DNA of 64,000 nucleotides, taken from assembly GCA_963782415.1 (NCBI GenBank), contig CAWAJT010000006.1, forward strand, positions 682,001 to 746,000, in the 5' to 3' direction. The notes under the pieces were generated by a model, which saw nothing but the letters and a program-made list of their open reading frames with translations, was not told the origin of the DNA and made no database searches. Below, one piece after another: positions 9,168-19,708 of this stretch. Position 1 is the stretch's first letter, and the number at the start of each line of letters is the position of its first letter. The DNA is from Bog-473 sp963782415. GTDB taxonomy: Bacteria > Actinomycetota > Acidimicrobiia > Acidimicrobiales > RAAP-2. A program made the translations under genes and the position numbers.

Positions 9168-9898
9168 ACCGGCGCGTGCCCGTCGCCCACGAAGTCGAAG
9201 AGGACCTGGTCGGGGTCGAACGGGACCCTCGGCGCATCGAGGCGATGGCGCCCGATGGACATGACGGAGCCCTTGGGGGTCACGAAGTCCAGCTCGGTGA
9301 ACCCGGCGGCGCCGAAGTCGGCCCGGATCACCGGCGTCAGGTCGGGCGGGCGGCGGTGGCGGGTCCAGATCACCTGGCCCCCGGCGCCGCAGAATCCCCG
9401 CATCGCCCAGATGGTGTCCGTGATATCCGCATCGCTGATGTTCCCGAACACGCCGCAGACCAGCACCAGGTCGGCCGGCACCGCGCCCGCTTCGGCGTAG
9501 ACGCTGGCCTGCGAGGCATCCGCCTCGACGATCCGCACCCGGTCGGTCATCCCGGCCCCTGCGGCCGCGACGTTGGCCCGGGCGGTGGCGGCGAGCGCCG
9601 GGTCGAGCTCGACCAGCAGCGCCGAGACCTCGGAACCCCTTCGATGGGTCGCCACCACGTCGATCACGTCACGCCCCTGCCCCGCACAGAGGCTGACGAT
9701 CCGGATGGGCTGTGGATTGGGATCGCCGAGCAAGGACGGACGCGGCGGCGCCAGCTCGTCCAGCGCCGCTCGCACCAGCGACTGCACAGTCCGCAACCGC
9801 TGCGACAACCCGGACGCCGGGTCCTCGTAGGCCTTGTGCCAGCGCACCCAGTGCGACTCGGTCCCGGTCACGGTTCCTGCATGGTCCCCGGACGCCAT
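9164..9898 (-). CDS. Class I SAM-dependent methyltransferase, substrate unknown
   Basis: A 244-residue soluble protein from the ATG at 9898 (MASGDHAG). Motif I is IRIVSLCAGQGRDVIDV, with an acidic residue at the end of the next strand (LLVELDPAL), then RVRIVEADAS and VPADLVLVCGVFGNI, the usual class I order. The ILVVxL-like family with a long helical N-terminus often acts on small molecules, but no specificity is visible. The upstream DNA also holds the start of the divergent DNA methylase, only 46 bases away, so promoters overlap. The downstream membrane-protein gene overlaps it by four bases. Confidence 0.65.
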   Translation of the reverse strand: MASGDHAGTVTGTESHWVRWHKAYEDPASGLSQRLRTVQSLVRAALDELAPPRPSLLGDPNPQPIRIVSLCAGQGRDVIDVVATHRRGSEVSALLVELDPALAATARANVAAAGAGMTDRVRIVEADASQASVYAEAGAVPADLVLVCGVFGNISDADITDTIWAMRGFCGAGGQVIWTRHRRPPDLTPVIRADFGAAGFTELDFVTPKGSVMSIGRHRLDAPRVPFDPDQVLFDFVGDGHAPV

Positions 9899-9944
9899 GA
9901 CCGCCCATCGTAGGGTGGACTGGCGTGACGCCCCGGACCCCTCA

Positions 9945-11125
<1,181 letters not shown>

Positions 11126-11129
<4 letters not shown>

Positions 11130-12142
11130 GCAAACACGATCACGGCGGCCACGACGGTCACCATGACGAACGCTCCTCCCACGACGCCGGACGGGGCGCC
11201 GGCGCTGGCGACCCGGCAGATTCGTCCGGTGCATTCTCCTATCCACGCCTTGACGACTGCGACCTCTCGCTGAAGCTCTCCAAAGACGAGGAGGCGAAGC
11301 GGCTCGGCAAGGCGCAACGCCGCCTGTTGCACCTGCGGCTCATCAACGGCGGACAGCTCAACAACGGAAACCTCGGGCCGCCAGTCTGCATCGTCTTCGA
11401 GGGCTGGGACGCCGCCGGCAAGGGTGGGGCCATCAAGCGGCTGGTCGAGCCGCTCGACCCTCGCCACGTGCATGTCGCGCCGTTCGCCGCGCCGACGCCC
11501 GACGAGCTGCGCCACCACTTCTTGTGGCGCTTCTGGCCGCCGCTGCCGGGCTGGGGTGGCATGACGATCTTCGACCGCAGCTGGTACGGGCGCGTGCTCG
11601 TCGAGCGGGTGGAGAACTTCGCCACCGAGGTGCAGTGGAGGCGGGCGTATCAAGAGATCACGGACTTCGAGCATTCGCTGGCCGAAGAGGGCATGGTCGT
11701 CATCAAGCTCTGGCTGCACATGTCTGACGGGGAGCAACTGCGACGTTTCGAGCGGCGGCGCGACGATCCCCTCAAGGCGTGGAAGCTGACCGACGAGGAC
11801 TGGCGCAACCGCGAGAAGCGGGCGCAGTACGACGAGGCCGTGGCGGACATGCTGCGGCTGACGAACGGACCACTGGCGCCGTGGGACGTGATCTCGTCGG
11901 AGAGCAAGCGCAATGGACGGGTCGAGGTGATTGAGACGGTCATCCGCCACATGGAAGAGGGGATGGCTCGCTGGGGCATCCCGGTGCCGGCCCGCGACGA
12001 TGAGAAGACGGAGTTGGCGCTGTCCTTCGACGACGCGGAGTTCCAGAACGGGCCCGACGGGGCGAACGGGGCGAACGGGGCGAACGGGTCGGCAGAATCC
12101 GGGGGATCGGGCGCCGAATCCGGGGAGCGGCTCCCCGCATGA
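11126..12142 (+). CDS. ppk2: Polyphosphate kinase 2 family protein
   Basis: A 338-residue PPK2 enzyme that transfers phosphate between polyphosphate and nucleotides. FEGWDAAGKGGAIKRLVEP is the Walker A region, and FDRSWYGRVLVERVE is the Walker B region with the conserved DRSWYGR. The arrangement FLWRFWPPLP, YQEITDFE and LKAWKLTDEDWRNREK is typical of the short single-domain PPK2 class. Two additions are unusual: a His/Asp-rich first 25 residues that may bind metal, and a C-terminal GANGANGANG tail from a 9-base repeat. Its GTG start overlaps the methylase stop and its own stop overlaps the next start, so three genes are coupled. Confidence 0.85.
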
Positions 12143-13134
12143 GCTCAGCTGCCGGCACGCCACCGGCGCGGCCCGGCATCACGATCCCCTTCGACGGGAT
12201 CCCGCTGTACGAGCACCGCCAATGGTTCGCCCGCCTCCGCGAGCTGGGCTATACGGACCTGTGGTCGGCCGAGGTCGACGGCTACGACGGCTTCACGCCG
12301 CTCGCCCTGGCCGCCGCCTGGGAGCCGGACCTGAACCTCGGCGTGGCCATCACCCCCGCCTACACCCGCGGTCCCGCGCTGCTCGCCCAGAGCCTCGCTG
12401 CCATGGCCGACGCCGCGCCCGGGCGCTTCTTCTGCGGGCTCGGCGCGTCCTCGCAGGTGATCGTGGCCAACTGGAACGGCCTCCCCTTCGAGAACCAGTT
12501 CCGGCGCGTCCGGGACACGCTGCACTTCTTGCGCATGGCCTTCGCCGGCGAGAAGGTGACCGAGGAGTTCGAAACGTTCGCCGTGAGGGGGTTCCGGCTG
12601 GCCCGGATCCCCGAGCAGCTGCCACCGATCTACCTGGCGGCCCTGCGCCCCGGGATGTTGCACCTGGCCGGGCGCGAGGCCGATGGGGCCATCCTCAACT
12701 GGTTGAGCGCCGAGGACGTGACGAAGTCGGTGGCAGAAGTGCAGCAGGCGGCCGGGGGCGCCCCGCGCGAGATCGTGGCTCGGATCTTCGTATTGGTGAC
12801 CGAGGACGCGGCCGTCGCCCGCGCCATCGGTCGGCGCATGATCACGGCATACCTGAACGTGTCTGCCTACGCCGAGTTCCATCGCTGGCTCGGCCGGGGT
12901 CCCGCGCTCCAGCCCATGTGGGATGCCTGGGCCGCCGGCGACCGCAAGGGCACGCTCGCGGCCATTCCCGACTCGGTGGTGGACGAGCTCGTGGTGCACG
13001 GGTCAGTGGCGGAGTGCCGGGCCCATATCCAGCGCTACGTGGACAACGGGATCACCATTCCAGCGCCGGCGGTGGTCCCGATCGGAGTCGACCTGGCGGA
13101 GGCCGTGGCGGGTCTGGCCCCCTCGGCGGGATGA
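12139..13134 (+). CDS. Luciferase-like (LLM) F420- or flavin-dependent oxidoreductase
   Basis: A 331-residue TIM-barrel protein of the luciferase-like monooxygenase superfamily. The order of elements fits F420-dependent members: LRELGYTDLWSAEVDGYDGF, then LNLGVAITPAYTRGPALLAQ, then APGRFFCGLGASSQ, and PPIYLAALRPGMLHLAGREADG. Such enzymes use reduced F420 or FMN on diverse substrates; none can be named here. The ATG overlaps the PPK2 stop (ATGA), so it is translated from the same message. It may be functionally unrelated to its operon partners. Confidence 0.75.
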   Translation: MSSAAGTPPARPGITIPFDGIPLYEHRQWFARLRELGYTDLWSAEVDGYDGFTPLALAAAWEPDLNLGVAITPAYTRGPALLAQSLAAMADAAPGRFFCGLGASSQVIVANWNGLPFENQFRRVRDTLHFLRMAFAGEKVTEEFETFAVRGFRLARIPEQLPPIYLAALRPGMLHLAGREADGAILNWLSAEDVTKSVAEVQQAAGGAPREIVARIFVLVTEDAAVARAIGRRMITAYLNVSAYAEFHRWLGRGPALQPMWDAWAAGDRKGTLAAIPDSVVDELVVHGSVAECRAHIQRYVDNGITIPAPAVVPIGVDLAEAVAGLAPSAG

Positions 13135-13250
13135 CGGGACTGCGGGGAGAGCGAGCCATGGCCGGCCGCCGAGCGCCAACGACCGAACACCCACCCTCAC
13201 TACCCTCACCACCCAGGCACTGAAGCGCACGAACAGGGGGCGACCGCGAC

Positions 13251-14675
13251 ATGGCACAGGCAGCAGAGATCGACTTCCGCACCACCTCGCTGGCTGACCT
13301 CGCCCGCTCGGTCCGCTCGAAGGAGGTCAGCGCACGGGAGCTGACCGAGGCCGCCCTCACTCGGATCGAGCGGCTCGACCCTCACTACAACGCGTTCGTC
13401 GCCGTGGATGGGGACAGGGCACTCGCCGAAGCGGCTGGGATCGACGAGCGCATCGCCGCCGGCGCCGACCCCGGACCACTGGCCGGCATCCCGATGGGCG
13501 TCAAGGACCTCCAGAGCGCCATCGGCTACCGCACTACCTACGGCTCGGCCCTCCACGCCGACGACCCGCCGGCCACCGCCGACGACCCCTTCGTCGCCCG
13601 CATGAAGGCGGCGGGCTGCGTCGTGGTCGGCAAGACCAACACGCCCGAGTTCGGCTGGATGGGCAACACCGCCAACGCCATCTTCGGCCCCTCACTGAAC
13701 CCGTTCGACCCATCGAGGGGACCCGGTGGATCGTCGGGCGGGAGCTCAGCTGCGCTGGCTGCCGGCATGGTGCCGCTGGCCACCGGCTCCGACGGGGGCG
13801 GTTCCATCCGCATCCCGAGCGCCTGCTGCGGCCTGTCGGGCCTGAAGCCGAGCCTCGGGCGCGTCCCCGCCGGCGGCCCCAACCCGCCCGGCTGGATCGA
13901 CCTCTCGACCAACGGCCCCATGGCCCGCCGCATCGCGGACGTCACCCGCGCCCTCGACATCGCGGTCGGCCCGGACCCGACCGACCTGCGCGCCCTCCCC
14001 CGCCCCGAAGCCAATTGGATGGCCGCGCTCGACGACCCGCACGTGCCGGTCAAGATCGCCTACTCCCCCACCCTCGGCTACGCCACCGTCGACGACGAGG
14101 TCGCCGCCGCCTGTGCGCGCGCCGTCGAGACCCTCGCCTCGCTCGGTGCGGACGTCACCGTCGTGGATGCTGTTTTTGATGCCGACCCCGTCGGGGATTT
14201 CCTCACCATGACGGGGGCCTCCACCCTCCGGACCTTGCGGCCGTATCTCGACCACCCGCGCTGGGACGAGGTCCACCCCGTGCTCCGCCATTTCGTCGAT
14301 GCCGCGCAATCCACCACGGCCGAAGAGATCCTCCGCGTGTTCGACAACTTCCACTACATGAACCTGAAGCTGGTCGACCTGTTCCACTCGTGCCGGATTC
14401 TGGTGACGCCCACGTGCTCCGCCGTTGCGCCGCACGCCGGCGAGATGACCAGCACCGTCAACGGCGAGACGACCGCTGCATGGGTCCACTTCACCTATCC
14501 GTTCAACATGACCCGCTCCCCCGCGGCATCGGTCTGTATCGGGATGAGCGAGGGTGGCCTGCCGATCGGACTGCAGTTGGTGGGCCCGCAACACGGCGAC
14601 CTCGTGGTGCTGCGCACGGCGGCTGCGCTCGAGGCCGCCATCGACCAAGAGTTCCTCGCTACCCTGCCCGAGTAG
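13251..14675 (+). CDS. Amidase signature family hydrolase
   Basis: A 474-residue amidase signature enzyme that hydrolyses an amide bond. The catalytic Lys is in GIPMGVKDLQ, the cis-Ser in PGGSSGGSSAALAAGM and the nucleophile Ser in SDGGGSIRIPSACCGLSGLK, all intact. Length and order match GatA-like and aryl-amidase members. It is not next to gatB or gatC, and its C-terminal region (FTYPFNMTRSPAASV) is that of free-standing amidases. AGGGGGCG lies before the ATG at 13251. The cupin and P450 genes follow at 48 and 4 bases, suggesting a small catabolic operon for a xenobiotic or plant-type amide. Confidence 0.85.
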   Translation: MAQAAEIDFRTTSLADLARSVRSKEVSARELTEAALTRIERLDPHYNAFVAVDGDRALAEAAGIDERIAAGADPGPLAGIPMGVKDLQSAIGYRTTYGSALHADDPPATADDPFVARMKAAGCVVVGKTNTPEFGWMGNTANAIFGPSLNPFDPSRGPGGSSGGSSAALAAGMVPLATGSDGGGSIRIPSACCGLSGLKPSLGRVPAGGPNPPGWIDLSTNGPMARRIADVTRALDIAVGPDPTDLRALPRPEANWMAALDDPHVPVKIAYSPTLGYATVDDEVAAACARAVETLASLGADVTVVDAVFDADPVGDFLTMTGASTLRTLRPYLDHPRWDEVHPVLRHFVDAAQSTTAEEILRVFDNFHYMNLKLVDLFHSCRILVTPTCSAVAPHAGEMTSTVNGETTAAWVHFTYPFNMTRSPAASVCIGMSEGGLPIGLQLVGPQHGDLVVLRTAAALEAAIDQEFLATLPE

Positions 14676-14723
14676 CGTCCGCCATCCGCCCTGCCCACCG
14701 ACAGACCCGAAGGAGTCCCGCCC

Positions 14724-15200
14724 ATGTCGATCACCACTCCCGCCGCTCCCGCCGACGCCGTCAGGCTGGTCACGATCGAGGACGCGCCGTGGGCTGACAC
14801 CGGTACCGGCGTCCTCCTCAAGGTCGTTCGCTATGACGCCTCCCACGGGACGTGGGTCATCCTCAACCGGTTCCGGCCCGGCGTGCAGCTGCAGACACAC
14901 CGCCATACAGGATCGGTGGACGCCTACACGTCGGCGGGGCGCTGGCACTATCTCGAATACGACTTCTACATCCTCCCAGGCTCGTACCTCTACGAGCCGG
15001 CCAATTCCGTGCACACCCTCCACGTGCCCGACGACAACACCGAGGACACCGACGTGTGCTTCATCATTGAAGGCGCGTTGTTGAATCTGGCCGAGGACGG
15101 ATCCGTGGAATCGGTGTCGGACGGCCCCGGCACCCTCGAGGCGTACTACGCCCTGTTGGAGGCGCAGGGCGATCCCCGCCCCAACGGGTTGATCGTCTAG
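14724..15200 (+). CDS. Cupin of the 2,4'-dihydroxyacetophenone dioxygenase family
   Basis: A 158-residue single cupin. The metal-binding motif is QTHRHTGSVDAYTSAGRWHY with a later ANSVHTL histidine, and the strand pattern resembles 2,4'-dihydroxyacetophenone dioxygenase and ChrR-type cupins that cleave a carbon-carbon bond next to a carbonyl using Fe(II) and oxygen. AGGAG lies upstream of the ATG at 14724. It sits between an amidase and a P450 with short gaps, consistent with one pathway for an aromatic amide. The exact substrate is not shown by the sequence. Confidence 0.7.
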   Translation: MSITTPAAPADAVRLVTIEDAPWADTGTGVLLKVVRYDASHGTWVILNRFRPGVQLQTHRHTGSVDAYTSAGRWHYLEYDFYILPGSYLYEPANSVHTLHVPDDNTEDTDVCFIIEGALLNLAEDGSVESVSDGPGTLEAYYALLEAQGDPRPNGLIV

Positions 15201-15204
15201 TCGC

Positions 15205-16438
15205 ATGGCTGCGCCGTCGATGGCTGCTGATGCACGCCGCCTCCTCGATCCGGGCCTGTACTCGGGCGGTGACCCCTTTGCCCTCTACGCAGAGCTCAGG
15301 GCGACGGCACCGGTGTGCTGGGTCGAGCGCGAGGGCGGTGGCTTCTGGGCGGTGACCACCCATCCGGAGGTCTCACACATCGGCGCCGACCCCGGCCGGT
15401 TCTGCTCGTCCCGTGGGATCTTGACCGACGAGATCGGCACGACCTACGAGACGCCGCCGACGATGATGCACACCGACCCGCCGCAGCACACCCGCTACCG
15501 CCGGCTGGTGCAGCCCGGCTTCAAGCCGTCGATGGTGCGGCTGATGGAGGCGGGCGTGAGCGCGAAGGCCTCTGCGCTCACTGGGCCGATCGAGGGCGGG
15601 GTGGCGCTCGATGTCGTGCAGGACCTCGCCATCCCGTTCCCGTTGCAGGTGATCTGCGAGCTGCTCGGCGTGGATGGGTCGCAGTGGCCCCGTTTCTTCG
15701 ACTGGTCCGAGGCGGTCATCCCGGGCGAGGCCGAGCGGACCGAAGAGGAACGGGCGGCGCTGCAGATGGAGATGTGGGAGTACCTCATCGGTGTGGCCGA
15801 CCAGCGGCGGCGGGCGCCGGCGGACGATCTCGTCTCGGTGCTGGCGACCGTTGGATCTGATCCAGGGGATCGTGGTGCTGGCGGCGGTGCTGGTGGTGGC
15901 GAGGAACTGAGCGAGGCGGAGCTGGCGATGTTCCTGATTCAGCTGCTCGTGGCGGGGAACGAGACGACCCGGAACCTGATCTCTGGCGGGTTGGTGGCGC
16001 TGGCTGAGAATCCAGGGCAGTGGGCGGCGTTGCGGGCGGATCGGTCGTTGGTGCCCGGGGCCGTCGAAGAGTTGTTGCGCTGGACGACGCCGGTGATCTC
16101 GTTCATGCGGACGGCGACGGCTCCCGCCACCATCCGTGGCGTCCCGGTGGCAGCGGGCGATCCGGTGCTGCTCGTGTACGCGTCGGCCAACCGGGACGAA
16201 GAGGTGTTCGGTCCCGACGCGGGCGTGCTGCGAGTGGACCGCCATCCCAATCCACACGTGAGCTTCGGCTTCGGGCCGCACTTCTGCCTGGGCGCCGCGC
16301 TCGGCCCGGCTGGAAGGCCGGGTTGTGCTGGGCCAACTGCTGGACCGCTTCGAATCGTTGGCGTTGGCCGGTCCGGTCGAGCGGACGCCGAGCCCGGTGA
16401 TCGCCGGGGTCCGGCGGGCCGAGTTGGTGTTCTCCTAG
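15205..16438 (+). CDS. Cytochrome P450, frameshifted near the 3' end
   Basis: A bacterial class I P450 of about 410 residues. The I-helix motif is VAGNETTRNLISGG, the ExxR helix is VEELLRW and the haem-binding loop is FGFGPHFCLGAAL. The frame is broken just after that loop: one extra G at 16303-16304 (CTCGGCCCGG) turns the expected ARLEGRVVLGQLLDRFE into unrelated residues. Removing it gives a normal end (RRAELVFS) at the TAG at 16436. All catalytic elements lie before the break. It follows the cupin by four bases and is probably co-transcribed with amidase and cupin. A ferredoxin or reductase gene is not nearby. Confidence 0.8.
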
Positions 16439-16447
16439 GCGGAGTGC

Positions 16448-18139
16448 TCAGGCGCTGACGTAGGGCACGTACTCGGGATAGCGATCCACGCCCGCCATGG
16501 TGGGCGCCTCGTCGCGGACTACACCGAGCTCCACCTCCGGCGCACCGCGGCCGGGTAGGAGTGCGCAGGCGACCAGCGCGCCCAGCACGGCCACGCCCGC
16601 ACCGGCGAGGCACGCCACCTCCAACCCACTGTGGAACGCCGTGAAGGCGACGGATTGCAGGCCGGGCTGCGCCGCACGCGGCGCATGGGAAACGACGGCC
16701 AGCGCCGCCGCCATCGATTGGTGCGCCTCGGCCTTGGGACCGGCCGGGATGGGGAGCGGACGGAACGCATCGATGATGCGGGGGGCGTACGACGAGGCGA
16801 AGATGGAGCCGAAGACGGCCACGCCCAACGTGCCCCCAAGCTCGCGGGTCGTGTTGTTGACCCCGGCCGCGGCGCCACGTTGCTCGTCGGATACCGACCC
16901 CATGACGGCCTCCGCCGTCGGCGCGGTAATCGACGAGAGCCCGAGCGCCAACAGGACCATGGCCACGATGATCGGGCCGAAATACGCGGTGTCCTCCGAG
17001 GTGTTGAAAGCCGCCACGACGAGGCCGGCTCCCATCAACAACAAACCGGTCGTGACGACGAGGCGCGTCCCCACCCGCAGCGCCACGACGGCGGCGACCG
17101 GCGTGGCCACCGCGGCGACGATGGCGAACGGCAGCGTGTGCAGGCCGGCGGACAGCGTCGAGTAGCCCTTGACGAACTGGAAGTACTGCGTGATGAGGAA
17201 GATGAAGCCGAACAGGCAGAAGAAGGCCACGGAGATGGACACCGCGCCGCCGGTGAATCGGGGGATCTTGAAGACCCTGACATCGAGCAGCGGTCCCTCG
17301 GTGCGCAGCTCGAGCACGGCGAACACGATCAGCAGGGCGGCGGCGGCGGCGAAGCAAGCCAGTGTGCCCGTCGAGGCCCAGCCCCACTGGGGTCCCTCGA
17401 TGATGGCCAGCACCAGCAACGTGATCCCCACCGTCGAGATCACCACGCCCCGGATGTCGAAGCGATGCTGGCGCACGCGGGGCAGGCGGGGAATGAGCAG
17501 CCCGCCAGCGATGAGGGTCACGACGACGATCGGAACGTTCACGAGGAAGATCGAGCCGTACCAGAAGTGCTCGAGGAGCGCCCCGCCCACGATCGGGCCG
17601 AAGGCCACGGCGATGCCCGACGTCGCCCCCCAGATCCCGAGCGCCTTCTGCCGCTCGGAGGGATCCGGGAAGACGCTCGTCAGGATGGCCAGGCTGGCCG
17701 GGAAAATGAAGGCGGCGGCGACGCCCATGAGCGCCCGGGTCGTGATCAGCCCGCCGGTCGTGTCGGACCAGGCGGCCGCGGCCGAGAACAGGCCGAAGAA
17801 GACCAGACCGGCCTGCATGGTGCCCTTGCGGCCGAGACGGTCCCCGATGCCGCCGCCGGCGAGGAGCAGACCGGCGAAGGCGAGGCTGTACGCGTCCACG
17901 ATCCACTGCAGCGAGGTGATGGACGCCCCCAGCGTGCGGTTCAGCGTCGGGAGGGCGACGTTGACGATGGTGTTGTCCACCACGACCAAGAAGACGGAGA
18001 GGCAGAGGACGGGGAGGACTATCCAGCGCCGGCCGGTGCCTGTGGCGTGGGGGGTTGTCCCATCCAAGCCAGCGGGGCTGGAGGGAAGCAGACGGGCGGT
18101 GTCGGGGTTGGACTGGAGGTCGACGGAGGATCCGGGCAT
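16448..18139 (-). CDS. DHA2-family MFS drug efflux transporter
   Basis: A 563-residue transporter of the 14-helix DHA2 (QacA/EmrB) family that exports drugs by proton antiport. VVVDNTIVNVALPTL in helix 1 is motif D1 of the family, and GGGIGDRLGRKGT in loop 2-3 is motif A. SSLAFAGLL-type helices and the ERQKALGIWGATSGIAVAFG motif C region follow. I start at the ATG at 18139, which has AAGGAG upstream; the frame is open further back. The divergent TetR gene 128 bases away is its likely repressor. The C-terminal cytoplasmic tail is longer than usual by about 25 residues. Confidence 0.85.
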   Translation of the reverse strand: MPGSSVDLQSNPDTARLLPSSPAGLDGTTPHATGTGRRWIVLPVLCLSVFLVVVDNTIVNVALPTLNRTLGASITSLQWIVDAYSLAFAGLLLAGGGIGDRLGRKGTMQAGLVFFGLFSAAAAWSDTTGGLITTRALMGVAAAFIFPASLAILTSVFPDPSERQKALGIWGATSGIAVAFGPIVGGALLEHFWYGSIFLVNVPIVVVTLIAGGLLIPRLPRVRQHRFDIRGVVISTVGITLLVLAIIEGPQWGWASTGTLACFAAAAALLIVFAVLELRTEGPLLDVRVFKIPRFTGGAVSISVAFFCLFGFIFLITQYFQFVKGYSTLSAGLHTLPFAIVAAVATPVAAVVALRVGTRLVVTTGLLLMGAGLVVAAFNTSEDTAYFGPIIVAMVLLALGLSSITAPTAEAVMGSVSDEQRGAAAGVNNTTRELGGTLGVAVFGSIFASSYAPRIIDAFRPLPIPAGPKAEAHQSMAAALAVVSHAPRAAQPGLQSVAFTAFHSGLEVACLAGAGVAVLGALVACALLPGRGAPEVELGVVRDEAPTMAGVDRYPEYVPYVSA

Positions 18140-18231
18140 CACATGGCTCCTTGTGGATTGGGCCGCTGCACCCCTCGCACCACCATCCATCCGGGCGTGG
18201 CGGCCGTCGGCCCTTGTAGAACGCTGTACTA

Positions 18232-18243
18232 GTGTTATAGCAC
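18232..18243. promoter_or_regulatory. Imperfect palindrome GTGTTATAGCAC, candidate TetR operator
   Basis: The 12-base palindrome matches its reverse complement at 10 of 12 positions. It lies between the MFS and TetR starts, next to ACTAGT at 18229-18234, which is itself palindromic. AGAAC and GTTCT arms flank the region but are not centred on the same axis. This AT-rich patch in a GC-rich gap is the best place for overlapping promoters and a repressor site. Confidence 0.4.
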
Positions 18244-18267
18244 GATGTTCTTCAGTAGGCTAGAGCC

Positions 18268-18936
18268 GTGACGGAAAACAGCCGGACCAGGAGCGCCGAC
18301 GGCGTGACCCGCTCTCCTGGGGCGGCCGGCCCCCACCGCCCCGGCACCGCGACCAGGAGCCGGACGCCCAGTGCCGGGATGGAAGCCGCCCTCCTCAGCT
18401 CCGCTGCCGACCTCCTCGAGACCGAGGGCCCCGACAGCCTCTCCGTGCGCCGGATCGCCGCCGCCGCCAACGTCGCCCCAATGGGCGTCTACAACCACTT
18501 CGAGTCGAAGTTCGGCATCGTCGAGGCCCTCTTCATCCAAGGCTTCCAGCGGCTCGGCGTCGAGATGGAAGCGATGGCCCGGATTGAAGATCCCACCGAG
18601 GCGCTCCGGGAGGGCGCCCGGCGCTACCGGGCCCTCGCCCTCGCCCACCCCATGGCGTACCAGGTCATGTTCATGCGGGCGGTGGCCGGCTTCGAGCCGA
18701 GCGACCGGGCCGTCGGCCGCTGCACCGCAACCTTCGACAGCCTCGTCGCCGCCGTGCAGCGCGCCATGGACGCCGGCGTCATCACCAATACGCTGCCATC
18801 CGAGACGGCACAGCTGATCTGGGCCACCATTCACGGCTGGGTCTCGCTCGAGCTCCTCGGCCTCGGCTTCGTCGAGGACCAGGACGCCGGATACGAGTTG
18901 CTCTGCGAGGCATTGTTGCGGGGTCTCCGGCCCTAA
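18268..18936 (+). CDS. TetR-family transcriptional regulator
   Basis: A 222-residue regulator. Residues 37-85 hold the helix-turn-helix: LSVRRIAAAANVAPMGVYNHFESKFGI has the spacing and the YNHF-type recognition helix of TetR proteins. The C-terminal half (ALREGARRYRALALAHP, ERWVSLELLGLGF-type helices) resembles the TetR_C_33-type ligand domain. The first 35 residues are basic and disordered. It diverges from an MFS efflux gene, the classical arrangement for a local repressor. It is the only TetR gene seen in the window and there is no sequence reason to equate it with KstR. Confidence 0.8.
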   Translation: MTENSRTRSADGVTRSPGAAGPHRPGTATRSRTPSAGMEAALLSSAADLLETEGPDSLSVRRIAAAANVAPMGVYNHFESKFGIVEALFIQGFQRLGVEMEAMARIEDPTEALREGARRYRALALAHPMAYQVMFMRAVAGFEPSDRAVGRCTATFDSLVAAVQRAMDAGVITNTLPSETAQLIWATIHGWVSLELLGLGFVEDQDAGYELLCEALLRGLRP

Positions 18937-18987
18937 AGCCACGTCGACCCTCACCGGCTCCGGTCACAACCGTCTCCGGCCGGCCGC

Positions 18988-19651
18988 CTACCGCGGATCG
19001 GGCCGGTCCAGATTCCAGTGCCGCGCCACGGATGGGAACCACTTCGCGCCGTCGTCCGCGTGGAACGGAGTCATGCCGAAGCGGGTGATCGTCCGCTGCC
19101 CGCCCTCGTGGTCGCCATAGAGCACGTCGATGGTGAACGGTTTGGCTTCGCTAATGTCCCGGCGCAGCTCGGCGTAGTCCGGGTCGTCCACCTCCCGGAT
19201 GGCGGCCTGCCAGAAGCCGATGTCGCCCGGGGCGATGTAGAGATCGCGCGTCTGGGTCCGGAACGCTTCGGGTTCCCGGTGCGAGACGTCGTTCAGGGCA
19301 AGGTCGGTGAAGATCGACCAACCGAAGGTCACGGCGAGGCCCGGGCCAACGTTGCGCAGCGAGATGGCGAGATAGATGCTCCCGTCCACGAGCTCGACGC
19401 TCGCCTGACTCCCCTCGAGGCGTATCCAGTGGTCGTCGACCCACCGGATCTTCTGAACCGGGTCGTCGAGCCTGGAGGTGACGAGCACCGGTCGCAGGTT
19501 CACCTGGAAGGCCGCCTCCGCGATCCGGGCCGAGCGGTTCGAAGAGCGCACCGCCGAGAAGGTGGCGCCAGCCAGTACCAGCGTCCCGAGGGCGGTTGGC
19601 GAACGACGCAACGGTCGCCCAGTCGGTCTCCCCCGGCATCGGAGAAATCAT
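18988..19651 (-). CDS. Membrane-anchored protein of unknown function, frameshifted
   Basis: One N-terminal hydrophobic segment (ALGTLVLAGATFSAV) followed by a roughly 170-residue soluble beta-rich domain. The pattern resembles a family of actinobacterial proteins with a single TM helix next to a short MSxxDWATVAS-type N-terminus. That N-terminus is present in another frame from the ATG at 19651; skipping one base near 19595 joins it (SFANALGTLVLAG). Without the join the only start is a TTG. The soluble part contains ISLRNVGPGLAVTFGW, typical of the family. No function is known. Confidence 0.5.
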
Positions 19652-19708
19652 CGACGCAGGTTAGAACCCACGCCTCCCCGGCGGCACAAATAGGGCAGAC
19701 TCGAGCGC

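Noticed and set aside
14865..14872. AACCGGTT inside the cupin gene as a KstR-like site
   Set aside because: It is inside a coding region, has a different centre (CG) from the other sites and lacks the flanking match, so it is probably chance.
15939..17906. A 655-codon open frame on the minus strand overlapping the MFS gene
   Set aside because: It is arginine/proline-rich and lies in a shifted frame of the MFS gene, whose own frame gives 14 membrane segments and family motifs. Similar long shadows at 16631-18232 and 20519-22114 were dropped for the same reason.
18268..18936. The TetR gene as the missing KstR
   Set aside because: It diverges from an efflux pump, the classic local arrangement, and no AACACGTT site lies in its own promoter region, whereas kstR is usually autoregulated.
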